Below are positions 47,944-59,689 of a DNA stretch of 64,000 nt, one piece after another. Positions within the stretch are counted from its first letter, which is position 1. The number at the start of each line of letters is the position of its first letter. Made by a program: the position numbers and the translations under genes. The notes below the pieces were generated by a model, which saw only the letters and a list, made by a program, of their open reading frames with translations, did not search any database and was not told where the DNA came from. Source of the DNA: Brachypodium distachyon (lineage: Eukaryota; Streptophyta; Magnoliopsida; Poales; Poaceae); NCBI RefSeq assembly GCF_000005505.3, contig NC_016132.3:54326914-54390913 (forward strand), in the 5' to 3' direction.

Positions 47944-50900
47944 TCACGAGGTGCGGATTCCAGTACTACTTGAGTTCACATAAGTGTCACTGCTTTGGTC
48001 TTGCACGCCTTTAGATTCTGTCTGCCCGGAAGCTCTTGCAGGTAGTGTCCTGTTGCCGTTTTCGCCACCCTCGTATGGCAACACTGTCACAGGGGTAGCG
48101 TGTATCGACTCCCAGCGTTCCTTAACTAACCTTCTGAACGCTGCTACCGTTTCCCTACGGAACTCTAGCTCCCTTGTGAAGAGATCAAGTGTGAAGAAGG
48201 CAAGGACGTATTTGAAAGGAAACACGAGAAGAACGGCAGAGGAAGCTAGAAGAACAAGAGCGACCTGAGTTGTTACCTGTCAAACAGATCAGTGGCAACA
48301 TCAGCATACCCGTGAACTTGGTTACTTGTCTGGACCAGTAAGAATAAATCGAGCGGTAATAAAATTGATGACAGCGTACCTCAGGTTGGCCTGCTAAAAA
48401 AATTGTGCGCATCTTCAGAAGAGAGACGTTGAGGTGCTGGAGATAATTTTCCACCGAGGCCATTGCCTCTTTAAGAGCTACTATCTTTTGAATTGTGTTG
48501 GAAGGTGGTTGATCCCTTATTGTCACTTGGCCAAAAGATCTGCCCAGCCGGCCTTGTTCTTTCAGCCCTTTCAGGGCAAGCATGGAAAGGGACATCGCCA
48601 TCAAGGTAAATGGGAAAATATAAGAGATCATGTTCCTACAAAACATGATGCATGGTTTGTTGTATAATCTTGGTTGACATCTGAAGATTGAAAGATACTC
48701 CCTCCGTCCCATATTAAATGACTTTCTATTACATGTATCTAGACACTTTTTAGGCATAGATACATCCATATTTGAGCAAATTTGAGTCACTTAATATGGG
48801 ACGTAGGGAGTAATATATACATTCAAGAACAAAATAATAGAACGGTATGCAAAGATGGTATATAAAGTTTGTCATGGCATCATCCTACAGCACGCTAGTA
48901 TGGTAAACTGGTAAAATGTGCATCCCTTTTCTTCTACTCTGTCTTGTTTAGAATTACAATTTAAGCCAGCCATGACAATACAAGTGTGATAACTGCCTAA
49001 GGAAAAGTATCTCCCACCGTACATCACTCTTCCAAGCACAAACGAATAATCCTCAATAACTCAATATTAAGCTCATCAGAGCAAACTGACTTACCTGAAA
49101 ATAATGGTATAAACTAATAGTAGAAAACAAACGGTTGAACGCGGATTCTCCCAGCGCTTAAGTTCGTTGAATTTTTCAGCCATTATTGCAAAGGGAAGTA
49201 GAAGTTCCTGACATAGGAAATAAGAGAGATGTTACAAATTTATGATTTACCATAATATCACTAACAGCTTGTTTGGTTCCCATCATTTGGGCATAGAATC
49301 CTGGAATTCATTTTGGATTCCAGGAACCAACTTGTTTGGCTCGCGCAGAATTAAATTCAATTTGAAATTCCATGGAATCTTATCTATACCTAATCTCAAT
49401 TCCTCTCTAAAAGGCATCATTTCTCTAGATTAGTCTCTCCTACAAATCCATGTGACAGACAAACATGATTTTTGAATCCCGAATTCAAATTCAAGCAAAT
49501 GAAATTCAACAAACCAAAAGAACTGTAATTCATATTGTGACATGGATTTGCTGGCTAGGATGTACAGAGACTTGCTTTCTAAACGAAAGTTAACAGGCTA
49601 TTTGTCAGGTACATTTTTAAAAGGGGAATTTGATTGAATAATCTAACATAAAAGCACTAGGCAACAATCACACATATACATATCTATTAGAGCTATCATT
49701 GGGAGCAGCTTGCTTTGTACCAACAAAAAAAGATTTTTTTTTTGTAAGCCATGCAACCGAATGACAGTCAAATACCTTGAAGAGGTCAATATTGCTTGGA
49801 ATACCTTCAATAGTAGCAGCAACAATTGTAGCGTGTGTCTTCTCAACTACTTTGCTCTTCTCTTGACAGGCAACCATCGCCTTCTCTACTAGACTTTTAT
49901 CAGCTACAACTAATGATTTATTCAATATTACACCATGCTTGACTGAAGAGCCTCTCCAAAAACTGACTGAATGGCTGGACGCCCAGCTTGGAGACGTCAT
50001 CCACTTGCCTAAATACACACTACCGTCTATGTCAAGAACATGTGACTGACCACTAGATGAGCCTTCGGAATGTTTATGCCTTTGAGGAGATCTTTGATTT
50101 GCTACTTTGGAATTTGCATTTAGTTTTCCACTCCAGAACTTCACTGCTAGGGTCTGAAGAACAACATCCCCAAATGGTGCACCCGATAGGTAGGAGAACT
50201 GTACTAATTTAGCTGGATCCTCGTGTAATCTTCGTATGAATTGCAGAGATTGAAGCCTTGCGATACTGTTTGCTGCACTACTAACAGCTCTTTTCTTACC
50301 TCTGTGGGCACCATATACATGATGAATGGCTGGATCATCATCACTTGGTCCAAATTCACGAATGAACTTATACACAGAGATAATTTCATTGATGAATGCA
50401 AGCCATACATCTCGTCTCATCTCTCCGCCAAAATCAACAAACTCTAATGTCCACTCATTTGACCTGCCAACGATTAATTAGTTAGCATGAGGTCATTGTA
50501 GCTGCATGTTATGATTAAGATCAAAATAGCATAGACAATAAGCTCATATTTATGAAGTACAACCGTAAATCCACATATGATGGATGCAAGTGCTAAGATG
50601 ATTGCTCCCATAGGGAAATGTTAATAAATCATGATGAGTAACAGAAAGGAGGTGATAGCAGAATCTCTCGAGTAATGTGTTGCTTGACCTAAGGCATAAA
50701 CATGTGTAACGTAGTAACATGCTACAGCTTAACACTAGGATCAGACAGGTCAAATCGCTAGTGTGTAGTGTTGTCATGCTTGCACACAAAACAACCTGGC
50801 AGTAAACAACAACACATATGTTCTCCTACCAAATTGCAGACAGCAATTAGAAGCATGTGCACAAATGAAATGGACGTCCTAGGGGCTGGTGAGCAATCAG

Positions 50901-53900
50901 CCATACTTACATTGAGCCAGATGAAACAGATACAGCAGAGTCAAATAGCCTGGATCCGAATGGTCCAACCTTTGCTTTCTGAACCCTTGTATTATGATCT
51001 GTAAGGTCAAGCCTCAATGGTTTCTTCATACCTGCCAGTCCAATGGCCTGCCAATATCAATGCAAAAGTGGAGTTGGGCCCAGGTTCATCATCATAGCTT
51101 GTGAAGTTCCCAAATAGCATCGAGTCGATTTGTTACGCAGAACAAAGACACAGAAATTACATCGCTGGAAAAAATTATTTTTATATGAATTATTTAGGGA
51201 AAAAAGAAATTCTAGTTTTGAACAATTAATCTATGTTTATGGATGTGAACTTTAAGATAAATTCAATTGTTACTTGCAGAACTAATAAAAATATCACTGT
51301 CATAATTGTTTTTGCAACTACAATATAGAAAACATTAGAGTGAGTTAAGTACATGAAAATGCTAAAGTATCCTTGACAAAACAATATATTAGGATTGCAA
51401 CAATAACCCGACTGTTTTGAAATAACCGAGAAATTTCTCCAAACAAGTACCGAACATTTCAAGTATGAAAACTTACCTCAAAATAGAGTGCCTTGTTGGT
51501 CAAGGTTAAGTGTCCAGGCCATGCAGTGTTTTGCTCCCATTTTAAAACAGGTCTCTTTCTACTAGAACCGATGCACAGGACTTGCTCGTCAGACAGAAAA
51601 TTATCTCCAATTTTATGTGTTTGCCTCCCATGATGAACCCTTGTTTGAGTGCACGTAGTAACAAGTATTAATTAACACATGCATTCAAATACACAAGCAT
51701 AGGATTGAGAGATGAAATTGTGAACTATCATTAAGAGTTCAAATTGGTGCATAAATGCGCACAATATAGCCATGGTCTTACAAAATTTAAGTAGGATCAA
51801 TCATGTAGCTGAACTAAGATGTCATGTAGCTGTCAAATTACAAATGAGTCATCAATACCTATCGATCATGTAGCTGAACTAAGATCTAAATTACAGGTCA
51901 AATGAAAGTGGTATAGCATACTAGGAGCCTAACTTAGAGTAGAAATACACTTCCTGCAATTTGACAGACTCAGAGGCTTAAGCGGAGATTTATACTCAGT
52001 TCAAATCTGCTAAAGATGTAGGGCAGTCTTACTTCAAAAGTTCACCAAGGTATGTTGTCCACAGATCCAATGTAAGTCCCTTTTCCGTGCCAACAAGGGC
52101 CCTAAAGAGATGATGAGCGGTTGAAACATCAGCAACACCTGCCACGGCGGGAGCAATGCGAACAAAGGCGTCTTCTCCAACAAGTCTTCCCTACCATATT
52201 AAAAAAAAATCAAACTCAGTAAACCCCCGTTTTGAAACTCCAGTCAAGAAAATCTCGATAACAGTGCACAAATTAAAGCCCTGTCTGATGGTATAGCATA
52301 ATCACAACTCACCAGTACAGAGTAGTTTTCTAGTGAAGAATGTGGATCATTGTCTTCATCATATGGATCTTTCCATGCAAGCATAGTGACAAAGATAAGC
52401 CTTTGAAATGCAACCTCCTGCAGACATTTAGAGTAGAAGTATAAGCTAAATGTATAACCAATAAAAATAAATAAAACAAGCACGCCAAGCATGCCATAAA
52501 AATACACTTTAAAACAAGCACGCCAATGATGCTGAGTAAGCAACTAATTTACCCTCAAACTTGGATGAAAGCTGGAGTTATCTCTCGACAAGTACCGGAA
52601 GCAGCAATATTCAACTAGACTTCGAGCATCACTATGGACATGCTCATGAGCGAGTGCTTTAAAGATCCGCTGCAACTTCCGCCCAGTCAACCCATTCAAC
52701 CTAACAAAAAACCTCATCGAATGAGTGAATGCAAACCGATAGCAAAATGTCAGGACATTGAGGAATTCCGGTAAATTTCTCACACTTCGGCTGTACACAA
52801 CTTAGAATGTCTCAACTGAACTTTCAATTTATTACCTTAACAATTATGCCCATTTGGCCAATTTTCTTTAGTCAATTGGCAACATTAATGAAACATGAAA
52901 GGGTAAGATCACTATCCAGAAAAAACTTGAACCCAATTTTATATGTAACTTGCATCTCTAGAACACAAGTTGCGCTAGGATCAAAACAAACGAGCAGAGA
53001 TATCCCATGCTCCCACTCCGGCAGTCCCTGCTCACAAGATAAATATTGCAGGTCTATATCACAATCCACCAACTGATTCTAGCCCAATGTAAACAGAAGT
53101 GTCCCCTGTCAAGTCAGACCACATCGATTTCAAGGGATCCAACGATTACCAAACTGCTACAAAGTAGAAACCATGCCCACGATAAATAGTACTCCCTCCG
53201 TTCCTAAATATAAGATATTCTAGTTTTGTCCTAAGTTCTATTTAGGAACAGAGGTAGTAAAGATCAAATTATTAAACCACATTTCTGGACAAACTGTTGA
53301 AGAACTACATTTTCTATAGCAGTTTCACAAAACCATACATATTTTGTATTCAGAAAACTGAAGTTCTCAGGATTCAACCTAAAAAAAACCTCATGCGAAT
53401 GAGTGATGCAACCTGATAGCAAAATGCCAGAACATTCAGGGACTCATTATGAAGTTGCGGTTGTTGCAAAGTGATAGGAAACAACTTCGAATGTCCCCAA
53501 CTCGCTGTGAAGTTGCACTTGTGCCCATTTACAATGGTGTGGCTGCCAGGTGGCCATGCTTGTCAGTTCAGTTGAAATCGTAAAAAGAATGAAACAGTAA
53601 TACAAGAGAAGTATGGTTCGTGAATGTCAAGAGTCATTTGTGGAAGTGTGGTTTAGCAAATAATGTTTTGTAGTTCTGTGGTTTCGTGTAGTTATCTCTA
53701 CCCTTTATACATGTCCTTGTGTTTAAAAACAGCCACATGAGTCAGCGAGCCATGACTTGAGGCAACTTAAACATTGCTAGAAGATCAACAGCATCCCTCC
53801 ATTGCATTATGCCAATTTTTTTATCTTTTTGCTAAATTCAATGCTTTATAGGCAATTTTAATTTTAATGACCAGGCACCCTTCTCTAACAAGTCTTGACC

Positions 53901-56900
53901 TCCTCCTCTTCTGTTTATCCAAGACCTCACCATGGCTTCTGCCTTCCGGCACCAGGGTCTGGCCTCCCCCACATCTCACTGCCGGTATGTTAAGACCACA
54001 ACAGTAAATTTGAACATAAAATGTTTAATTCCAACTCAACAAAAGAGTTCAAATTTTAACTCGAAATTATGAACTTTCAGCTTGACCTGACAATTTTTTT
54101 GAAAGATTCCAAATCAAGATGTAAACAATCAACTTGCCACAAGAGTAGTATGCCAGGGAGCACGAGGAGGAGGGGAGAAAGGGTGATGCGGCGAGGGCAA
54201 GCAGGGTGTGGTTAGGGATTTGGATGGGGGAGCACCAGAAATGTGAACATGGTTGGTCTGAAGCTAAGAGCAAACCGCTGCACATGATGGAGTTACAACG
54301 TTGGGCAGACCGGCAGATAGGTTCTCTTCCACGTGTCAGGATCCTAGTGTACTATGAGGAGTCCACAAAAAACACTCCCCACAGGCGCCTGCAAAATATC
54401 ATCTAGTAGCAAATATTTGGCATAATATGAACTAGCATGTCAATATAGGAAACACTGTAAAGTACTACCAAAAGATTTCATAAATTGGAACACGTGGTCA
54501 GATGCAATTTTGGCAATTATTTGCTCCCACCACGACGGAGATACCAGCACAACAGTCTCCTGATTGGCTACATTGCTATTTTTCTCCCAATTCCAGCGTT
54601 AGTGTTTACACCCATTCATTCCTTCTGTCATGCTGTCTAGTCCAAAACAAGAAGGGAACTGACCACAAGTAAAACCAATTAGCTTTTCACACTAATCGTG
54701 CTTCTTCTTTTTTTGTCCTCTCGAGCGCTCTCACCTACCTACTCCAGTAGTAAATGAATATAAGATGAAGACTTTCCCACCCATCTAAGAACATCTTCTC
54801 CTCGTTCTCCCTCTCCAGGACACATTCACAATGCTCAACCGCCGCCGGAAACGCGGTACTGACGACGAACCTAACATAGGTGATGTTGGTGACGGTGAGT
54901 ACCATGGCACAAACACGAAGAGGTTTATCACCAACAAACACATGTCCATCAAGGTTGCAAGCCACGGTCTCCTTCCCGTCGAGCTCAATGGGGGAAACCA
55001 AAAGAGTGGTGATGAGAATGAGGCCAAGTTGGAGCCTGAACCAACTGAAGTGGATCGGAGAGGGACTGGTGGGTTGTCTAAGAGGCATGCCCGCCACAAT
55101 ACCGGAGCTGGGAATGATGACGCCTCACCTCAACAACAGGGGAGGCTGTGGGCAAAGGATCGGTCGGGCACGTGGTGGATGCAGTGCAACAACCCTGATT
55201 ACCTGGAAGCCAAATTCCGCAGCCATTTCCGGATGGGTCAGGACACCTTTGACATGATTTGTCGTGAGTTGGGCTCTGTCGTTGCCAAGGAGGACACCCG
55301 ACTTCGCCCCGCCATTCCCGTACGAAAGCGTGTTGCCATCTGCATCTGGCGCCTCGCCACTGGTGAGTCCTACCGAGCCATCTCTGACCGCTTCGGCCTT
55401 GGCGTCTCTACCTGTCACAAGATCGTACTCCAGGTCTGTGCCGCCATAAAAAATACGCTCATGCCCCGCTTTATTCGTTGGCCTGACAGGGCCCCTGCCT
55501 TCGAGGGCAGCTTTGAGTCCATCTCTGGCATCCCGAACATCATCAGTGCCATGTATACCACCCACATCCCAATCATCGCGCCAGCACCACAATTCAAACC
55601 CATGTCTTACTACAATAATTTTCAGACGGAGCGCATCAAAAAGACTTCCTACTCCATCATCCTCCAGGGGGTCGTTGGCCCTGACGGCACTTTAACTGAT
55701 ATATGCATTGGTTGGCCTGGCTCCATGACCGATGATGAGGTCCTTAAAAATTCATCTCTGCAGCAACGCGGCAACAGTGGCATGATGGCTGGCTCCTGGG
55801 TGGCTGGCGGCTCTAACTACCCCCTGATGGATTGGCTTCTCGTCCCATACACGGTCCAAAACCTGACGGACGCACAACACGCCTTCAACGAGAAGGTCAC
55901 AAAGCTCCGTCACGTGGCCGTGGACGCCTTTGCACGGCTCAAGGGACGGTGGGCGTGCCTGCAAAAGCGCACAGAGGTGAAGATTGATGACCTCCCTGCC
56001 GTAATCATATGTGAGGTGAACGGGGAGGAGATGGATCTGGAGCTGCGATGTGATGTCATCGACGATGAGATTATGCCAAAGAACCTTGTGTGTTCTGAGA
56101 GCGCCAGCAAGGCTAGAGACAAGATCGCACACAAGCTCTTCTATCATGACCTGGGTGATACCACCTTTTGATCCTCATTATCCATTCGCCACCATAGTCT
56201 TCACAAATCAGTGCTTTGATCAATTCATCGATCCTTCCATTGTTGGTTTATTTGTATTAGAATCAATCCAGTAAGGATTCTCATTTTATCGAACCTTAAG
56301 AGATGAATTTTGACGGGGTAGCTCAGATTATCAAGGCATCATCTGAAAAATTATGCCCAGGAAGCAAATTTCTCCACTTTTATTATTTGCACTGGTTTGG
56401 TTAATTTACAACGATTCGAATTTCGGACACAGAAATATCTGCTTCCTATGTTATGTTTTGTCCCATCACATGACTTGACAATTTCCGTTTCTTGGTGTAA
56501 CAATGAAGGGCCAGATTTGGCTAAAGGGTTTCTATTTCGTGGTATTGAATTTATTCAACTAAGGGCCTTCTTGTAAAGCACAAACTTCACAGGAATTAGG
56601 AAAAAAAATCCCCACGTTCCAAATTAGACCTAAATCGTTGAAACCTACGCTGCAATTCCAGATGGTTCTACCTACTGCTTGCAATGATCCTATCTATTGC
56701 AGCACATGCCACATGGTTCAGAATCGTTCTGATTATCTCGGATCACCAGCGCGCATCCTGCCACTTAGTCCAAGGAGAACGTAGCTTTAATCATTTATAA
56801 TAGTCAGGAGACGAACTGGCAATCTCTTCTTAACGAATTTAACCATTTGTGCGTTCATATTGCCTAGATATGACTATCAGTCAACTTAATAAGCAACTTC

Positions 56901-57461
56901 AAGTCACTTCACACACACCTAGCAAATTGCTCGATGGTGCCTAGGTATAAGTCAACTTAAGGAACAACTTCAAGTTACTTAACACACCTAGCAAATTGCT
57001 CGATGGCGACAACGGCGTCGAGGGAGAGCCATCCACGGCCGACTCGCCGCTCCACGGTGATTTCCGGCACCATGAAGACCGCTTGCTCCTCCACCTCCTC
57101 CTTCCGCTGCTTCGTCCTCCCCTCGGCCTCCTCCTTGTGCTTCCCCCTGTCCCGCGCCGCATGCGCGGCGTCGACGACCGCGCCCCGCGCCTTGGAGAGC
57201 CACGACCGCACCCGCTCCTGCACCGCATCTGCGAAACAGCAAGCCCGCAGCGATCAGAGAGAGAGGGAAAGCACGACCTATCGGCACCTGACCTCGCGAG
57301 ACCTGGTCCTCGGGGAGGGCGCGGCGCTCACCGGTGTCGACGTCGGGGAGCTTCCACTGGGAGTGGAAGGCGAGGGCCGGCGCGGGAGCGCGGCGGCGGC
57401 GGCGGCCGGCGAGGCGGCATCGTGGGAGCGGCAGGAAGCGAGGGGGCTGGAGCAGGAGCAT
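47944..57461 (-). CDS. DUF639-family membrane protein, 11 exons, one apparent +1 frameshift
   Basis: Exons, 5' to 3' on the minus strand: 57461-57332, 57228-56988, 52700-52553, 52417-52313, 52191-52033, 51639-51477, 51047-50911, 50463-49776, 49207-49095, 48635-48380, 48276-47944. All introns are GT-AG and the phases agree at every junction, giving about 823 residues, except for one extra base near 52140 in the fifth exon. The product has an Arg/Pro-rich N-terminus that could be an organelle transit peptide. The core carries LNGLTGRKLQRIFKALAHEH, RYLSRDNSSFHPSL and a GGEMRRDVW motif, which I associate with the plant DUF639 family. Two hydrophobic segments lie near FLLLVYTIIF and SYIFPFTLMAMSLSML, and a third near the C-terminus, so it is probably an integral membrane protein. 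The biochemical role is not known. Without correcting the extra base, the frame stops a few codons later, so this allele may be broken or the base may be a sequence error. Confidence 0.85.
48698..48810. mobile_element. Stowaway MITE in a DUF639 intron
   Basis: The ends ctccctccgtcccatatta and taatatgggacgtagggag are inverted, with TA flanks. It is the same subfamily as the element at 18179-18291. Confidence 0.9.
49262..49527. repeat. Possible MITE in a DUF639 intron
   Basis: The block starts with a ttgtttggttcc motif and ends caacaaaccaaaag, which is loosely inverted. Its interior is rich in ggaattca-like words typical of grass MITEs. The ends are not sharp and no target duplication was confirmed. 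Confidence 0.3.
53192..53257. mobile_element. Short Stowaway MITE
   Basis: The ends ctccctccgttcctaaat and atttaggaacagaggtag are inverted around a very short loop, with a TA on the left. It is probably internally deleted. Confidence 0.75.
54759..54764 (+). promoter_or_regulatory. Candidate TATA box of ALP1-like gene 1
   Basis: TATAAG lies 72 bp upstream of the ATG at 54831. The equivalent TATAAG in the second copy (60539) lies 78 bp upstream of its conserved ATG. Confidence 0.5.
54831..56171 (+). CDS. ALP1-like, PIF/Harbinger transposase-derived protein, copy 1
   Basis: The protein is 446 residues, intronless, with an acidic N-terminal tail and a Harbinger-type DDE_4 region. Family landmarks are FRMGQDTFDMIC, VRKRVAICIWRLATGESYRAI, SGIPNIISAMYTTHIPI, GWPGSM, GGSNYPLMDWLLVPYT and FARLKGRWACLQKRTEVK. 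All three catalytic positions of active Harbinger transposases are changed. The first Asp is Tyr242 (MYTTHI), the second is Gly in GGSNYPL (about 327), and the Glu is Asp365 (VDAFARLK). This matches the domesticated ALP1-like group of plants, whose best-known member associates with Polycomb complexes and opposes silencing; a chromatin role here is inferred. Eight residues of the GACCVLHN block are missing near the C-terminus, an in-frame deletion relative to copy 2. The gene lies inside an intron of the DUF639 gene on the other strand. Confidence 0.85.
   Translation: MLNRRRKRGTDDEPNIGDVGDGEYHGTNTKRFITNKHMSIKVASHGLLPVELNGGNQKSGDENEAKLEPEPTEVDRRGTGGLSKRHARHNTGAGNDDASPQQQGRLWAKDRSGTWWMQCNNPDYLEAKFRSHFRMGQDTFDMICRELGSVVAKEDTRLRPAIPVRKRVAICIWRLATGESYRAISDRFGLGVSTCHKIVLQVCAAIKNTLMPRFIRWPDRAPAFEGSFESISGIPNIISAMYTTHIPIIAPAPQFKPMSYYNNFQTERIKKTSYSIILQGVVGPDGTLTDICIGWPGSMTDDEVLKNSSLQQRGNSGMMAGSWVAGGSNYPLMDWLLVPYTVQNLTDAQHAFNEKVTKLRHVAVDAFARLKGRWACLQKRTEVKIDDLPAVIICEVNGEEMDLELRCDVIDDEIMPKNLVCSESASKARDKIAHKLFYHDLGDTTF
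56861..57007. repeat. Tandem duplication across the end of DUF639 exon 2
   Basis: Two head-to-tail copies (about 56861-56937 and 56938-57007) share gtcaactta, caacttcaagt and cacacctagcaaattgctcgatgg. Each copy carries the last 18 bases of the exon followed by the GT donor (56987 for the real exon, 56917 in the second). Confidence 0.85.
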
Positions 57462-58426
57462 GATGTCGGAGGCCTAGGCCTCGGTCGGCTAGTGGCGGGG
57501 AGCGGGGCGCCGCGCACCTTGCGTCGATTCCATTGGATGGGCGGAGGAGTGCGCCGTGCTTGGTTTGTTCGTGTCTCGCCTTGCTACATGTAGGCTACAG
57601 CCCAGAGGGAGTAGTGGAGAGGAGAGAGACGATGCTTCTAGTTCCAGGAGAAGAGTGGCCGTGCGCTGTGGGCCCCATCCCGCGAGATGGCCGGGTCCGG
57701 CTTGAGTGGGGAGTGTGTCTCGTAGCGCCGGCCGACTCGTGCCTTGCCGTTATCCATTCAGATCGAAAGCTGCTTTCCCCGCAACGAGCGAGTCCACGTG
57801 AGGAAGACGGAAACATTGGTGCACGTCCGGTTGGGCTTTTTCGTGGGCTGGATCTGCCGCCCTAGAGTGAGAGTGGTAGCGGCTTGTTTGGGTTGGAGTC
57901 GCTGGTTTGGGTTAGCCCAGAGAGAGAACCTAGTTTTCAACGGCCTGCACCTAAAAAGGACCATCTTCGGCGGAAGTAAGTTCGATGCTTGAGATTTCTA
58001 TTTTTTTGGACTAGATGGACAACTTGAGAGGTTTACTGGAACCTTTAAAAAAGTCAGGTCCGTGCATGTGTCCCGGTGGTGGTACTCTTTATTAAAACCT
58101 TGATGATGCTTCATGTTGCAAAAAAAAATTTAGATGATCTCATGTTGCAGAAACCACCCAGAAGATTTCTTTGAAAAAAAATCATCGTAATTCTTAGTTA
58201 CATGAGTTCCTTTGTAGTCTCTTGAATTTATGATCCAAACCTCTTGTGCATGTAATGGGTGTTGAGTTTGAATAAAGTTATAGGTGTCTCCAAGACAAAC
58301 TTATGAGTAACTTCGCTAAAGAAAATACAGCTTTACGAGCAGCCAACCATTTCCTTAAAATCGAAAGAATAGTTTTCTTCCAAAAATTGAACCAAAATCA
58401 TCCGAGTGCAAAATTTAACCAAATCT
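57462..58426. other. Upstream region of the DUF639 gene and spacer
   Basis: A GC-rich part (57462-57860) should include the DUF639 promoter and 5' leader. No TATA box stands out. The remainder is AT-rich with no recognised gene. Confidence 0.45.
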
Positions 58427-58748
58427 AACATTTTTTTCTTAACCCAAACTCTGTAGCGTTAAACATGACAAGGTTAGCATCATAGGGTTTGGCGTTAAAA
58501 AGATTGGCAATTTCACAAGCAATCGAGAGCTGAACGCCATAGACCATGGTGTTAACCCAAAATGTTGATTTTTGTTTTGGGAACATCGATTCCTGAGGGC
58601 TCAACGCTATGCATGGACCATGCTGTGACCCTCTAAAGCTTTGATTGCTCGCGAAATTGCTAAGTATTTTCAACGCCAAGCCATATTGTGTAAACCTAGT
58701 CAAAATTTCAACACCTTAGAGCTTGATGTTGAGGAAAAAAAGAAGACC
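58427..58748. repeat. Imperfect inverted repeat, about 320 bp
   Basis: The left arm (ggtttggcgttaaaaagattg, then ggcaatttcacaagcaatcg) pairs with the right arm, whose reverse complement reads atggcttggcgttgaaaata and agcaatttcgcgagcaatca. The outer parts pair more weakly (cttaacccaaactctg with cctcaacatcaagctc). It could fold as a long hairpin or be a fold-back MITE. Confidence 0.65.
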
Positions 58749-58906
58749 ATATTTGATTTAAAAAGTTCTACTAGGGAAAAAAGTTTTGATTGGACTTTTA
58801 GAAGAGGGATCTACACGAGAACTCTCTTACAAAAGACAAACAATTTGCCATCGTATGTCGATAAGGCTTTTTGTGGTGCAACTTTGAAAGGACTAGTATA
58901 GTCGAC

Positions 58907-58927
58907 GGGGGGGGGGGGGGGGGGGGG
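58907..58927. repeat. Run of 21 G
   Basis: A homopolymer G tract followed by ctggggggtgaatagg. Length is likely variable or uncertain. Confidence 0.9.
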
Positions 58928-59689
58928 CTGGGGGGTGAATAGGCGACTGACAATTTTTATGCACTTTTCAATTTAAGGGATACAATCAAAGTAGGTTCGC
59001 TAGAAATACAACTAGGTGAACAATCCTACAATGATACAATGGTCGAAGCACATGCGAGCATACACGATATAGCAACTAAGCATATAGGTAAGTAAAAGGT
59101 GTAAGAGTCTAAGAGATACCTCACGATGGAGGCGAAGAATTTATCCCGGAGTTCCTTACTGTGGGGAAAGTACGTCTCTATTTGGAGAGGTGCGGTGACA
59201 CGAAGTCCACCGACACCACAAAAGCACACCGTTAATCTCCTTGAGTTCCCCCACAAAGATGGGAACCCGTTCCACTAAGTGATTCCGTTGAAGGCGGCAA
59301 TCAAACCTTTACATAAGTGATAGGGACACCACTTCACAACTTAAATGGAGGCTCCTATCCAATCCCTTAGTCCGCCAATCATATTGTCATCTACACCAAA
59401 ACACTTAGGAGGGAATTGAAATGCCCTTCCAAACCTGCCCACCCAGATTAAAACATTTGATTGAGCATATGTATATCGCACCTTCATACGCATGAGCATT
59501 CAGTGGTAAACAACATGTACCGTGGTCAGTGGGATATAGGATAAATTGTAAAGTTTCAATAGGACGCACACGCTTGTGTGCGTGAGTGGTAATGTGCGTG
59601 CAATGTATGTGAGTGTGAGTCCTTGTAGTCTAAAAAGAACGTTGTGAAAAATTCCGACCAGTTTCTCAAACAAACAAAAAGTCGAAGCA
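58928..59689. other. Unassigned, repeat-like sequence
   Basis: The start ggggggtgaatagg after the G run is a motif I have seen in dispersed grass repeats, but no ORF, LTR or terminal repeat could be defined. No gene is supported in this 760 bp. Confidence 0.35.

Larger units (their letters stand above)
53880..56300 (+). repeat. Duplicated segment, copy 1 (contains ALP1-like gene 1)
   Basis: Copy 1 matches copy 2 (about 59690-62100) through the coding region. The match continues upstream: shared words include caagatgt, caacttgccac/taaggaag-type stretches, gggagcacg, and the cactaatcgtg block about 150 bp before the ATG. Copy 2 lies outside the DUF639 gene, so one copy arose from the other by segmental duplication or retro-independent copying that included promoter DNA. 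Confidence 0.7.
52701..56987 (-). other. 4.3 kb second intron of the DUF639 gene, hosting another gene
   Basis: The donor is GT at 56987-56986, and the acceptor AG lies just before 52700. The codon is split as AG|G, giving Arg. The intron holds a small Stowaway, an upstream duplicated segment and a complete ALP1-like gene on the plus strand. Confidence 0.8.
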
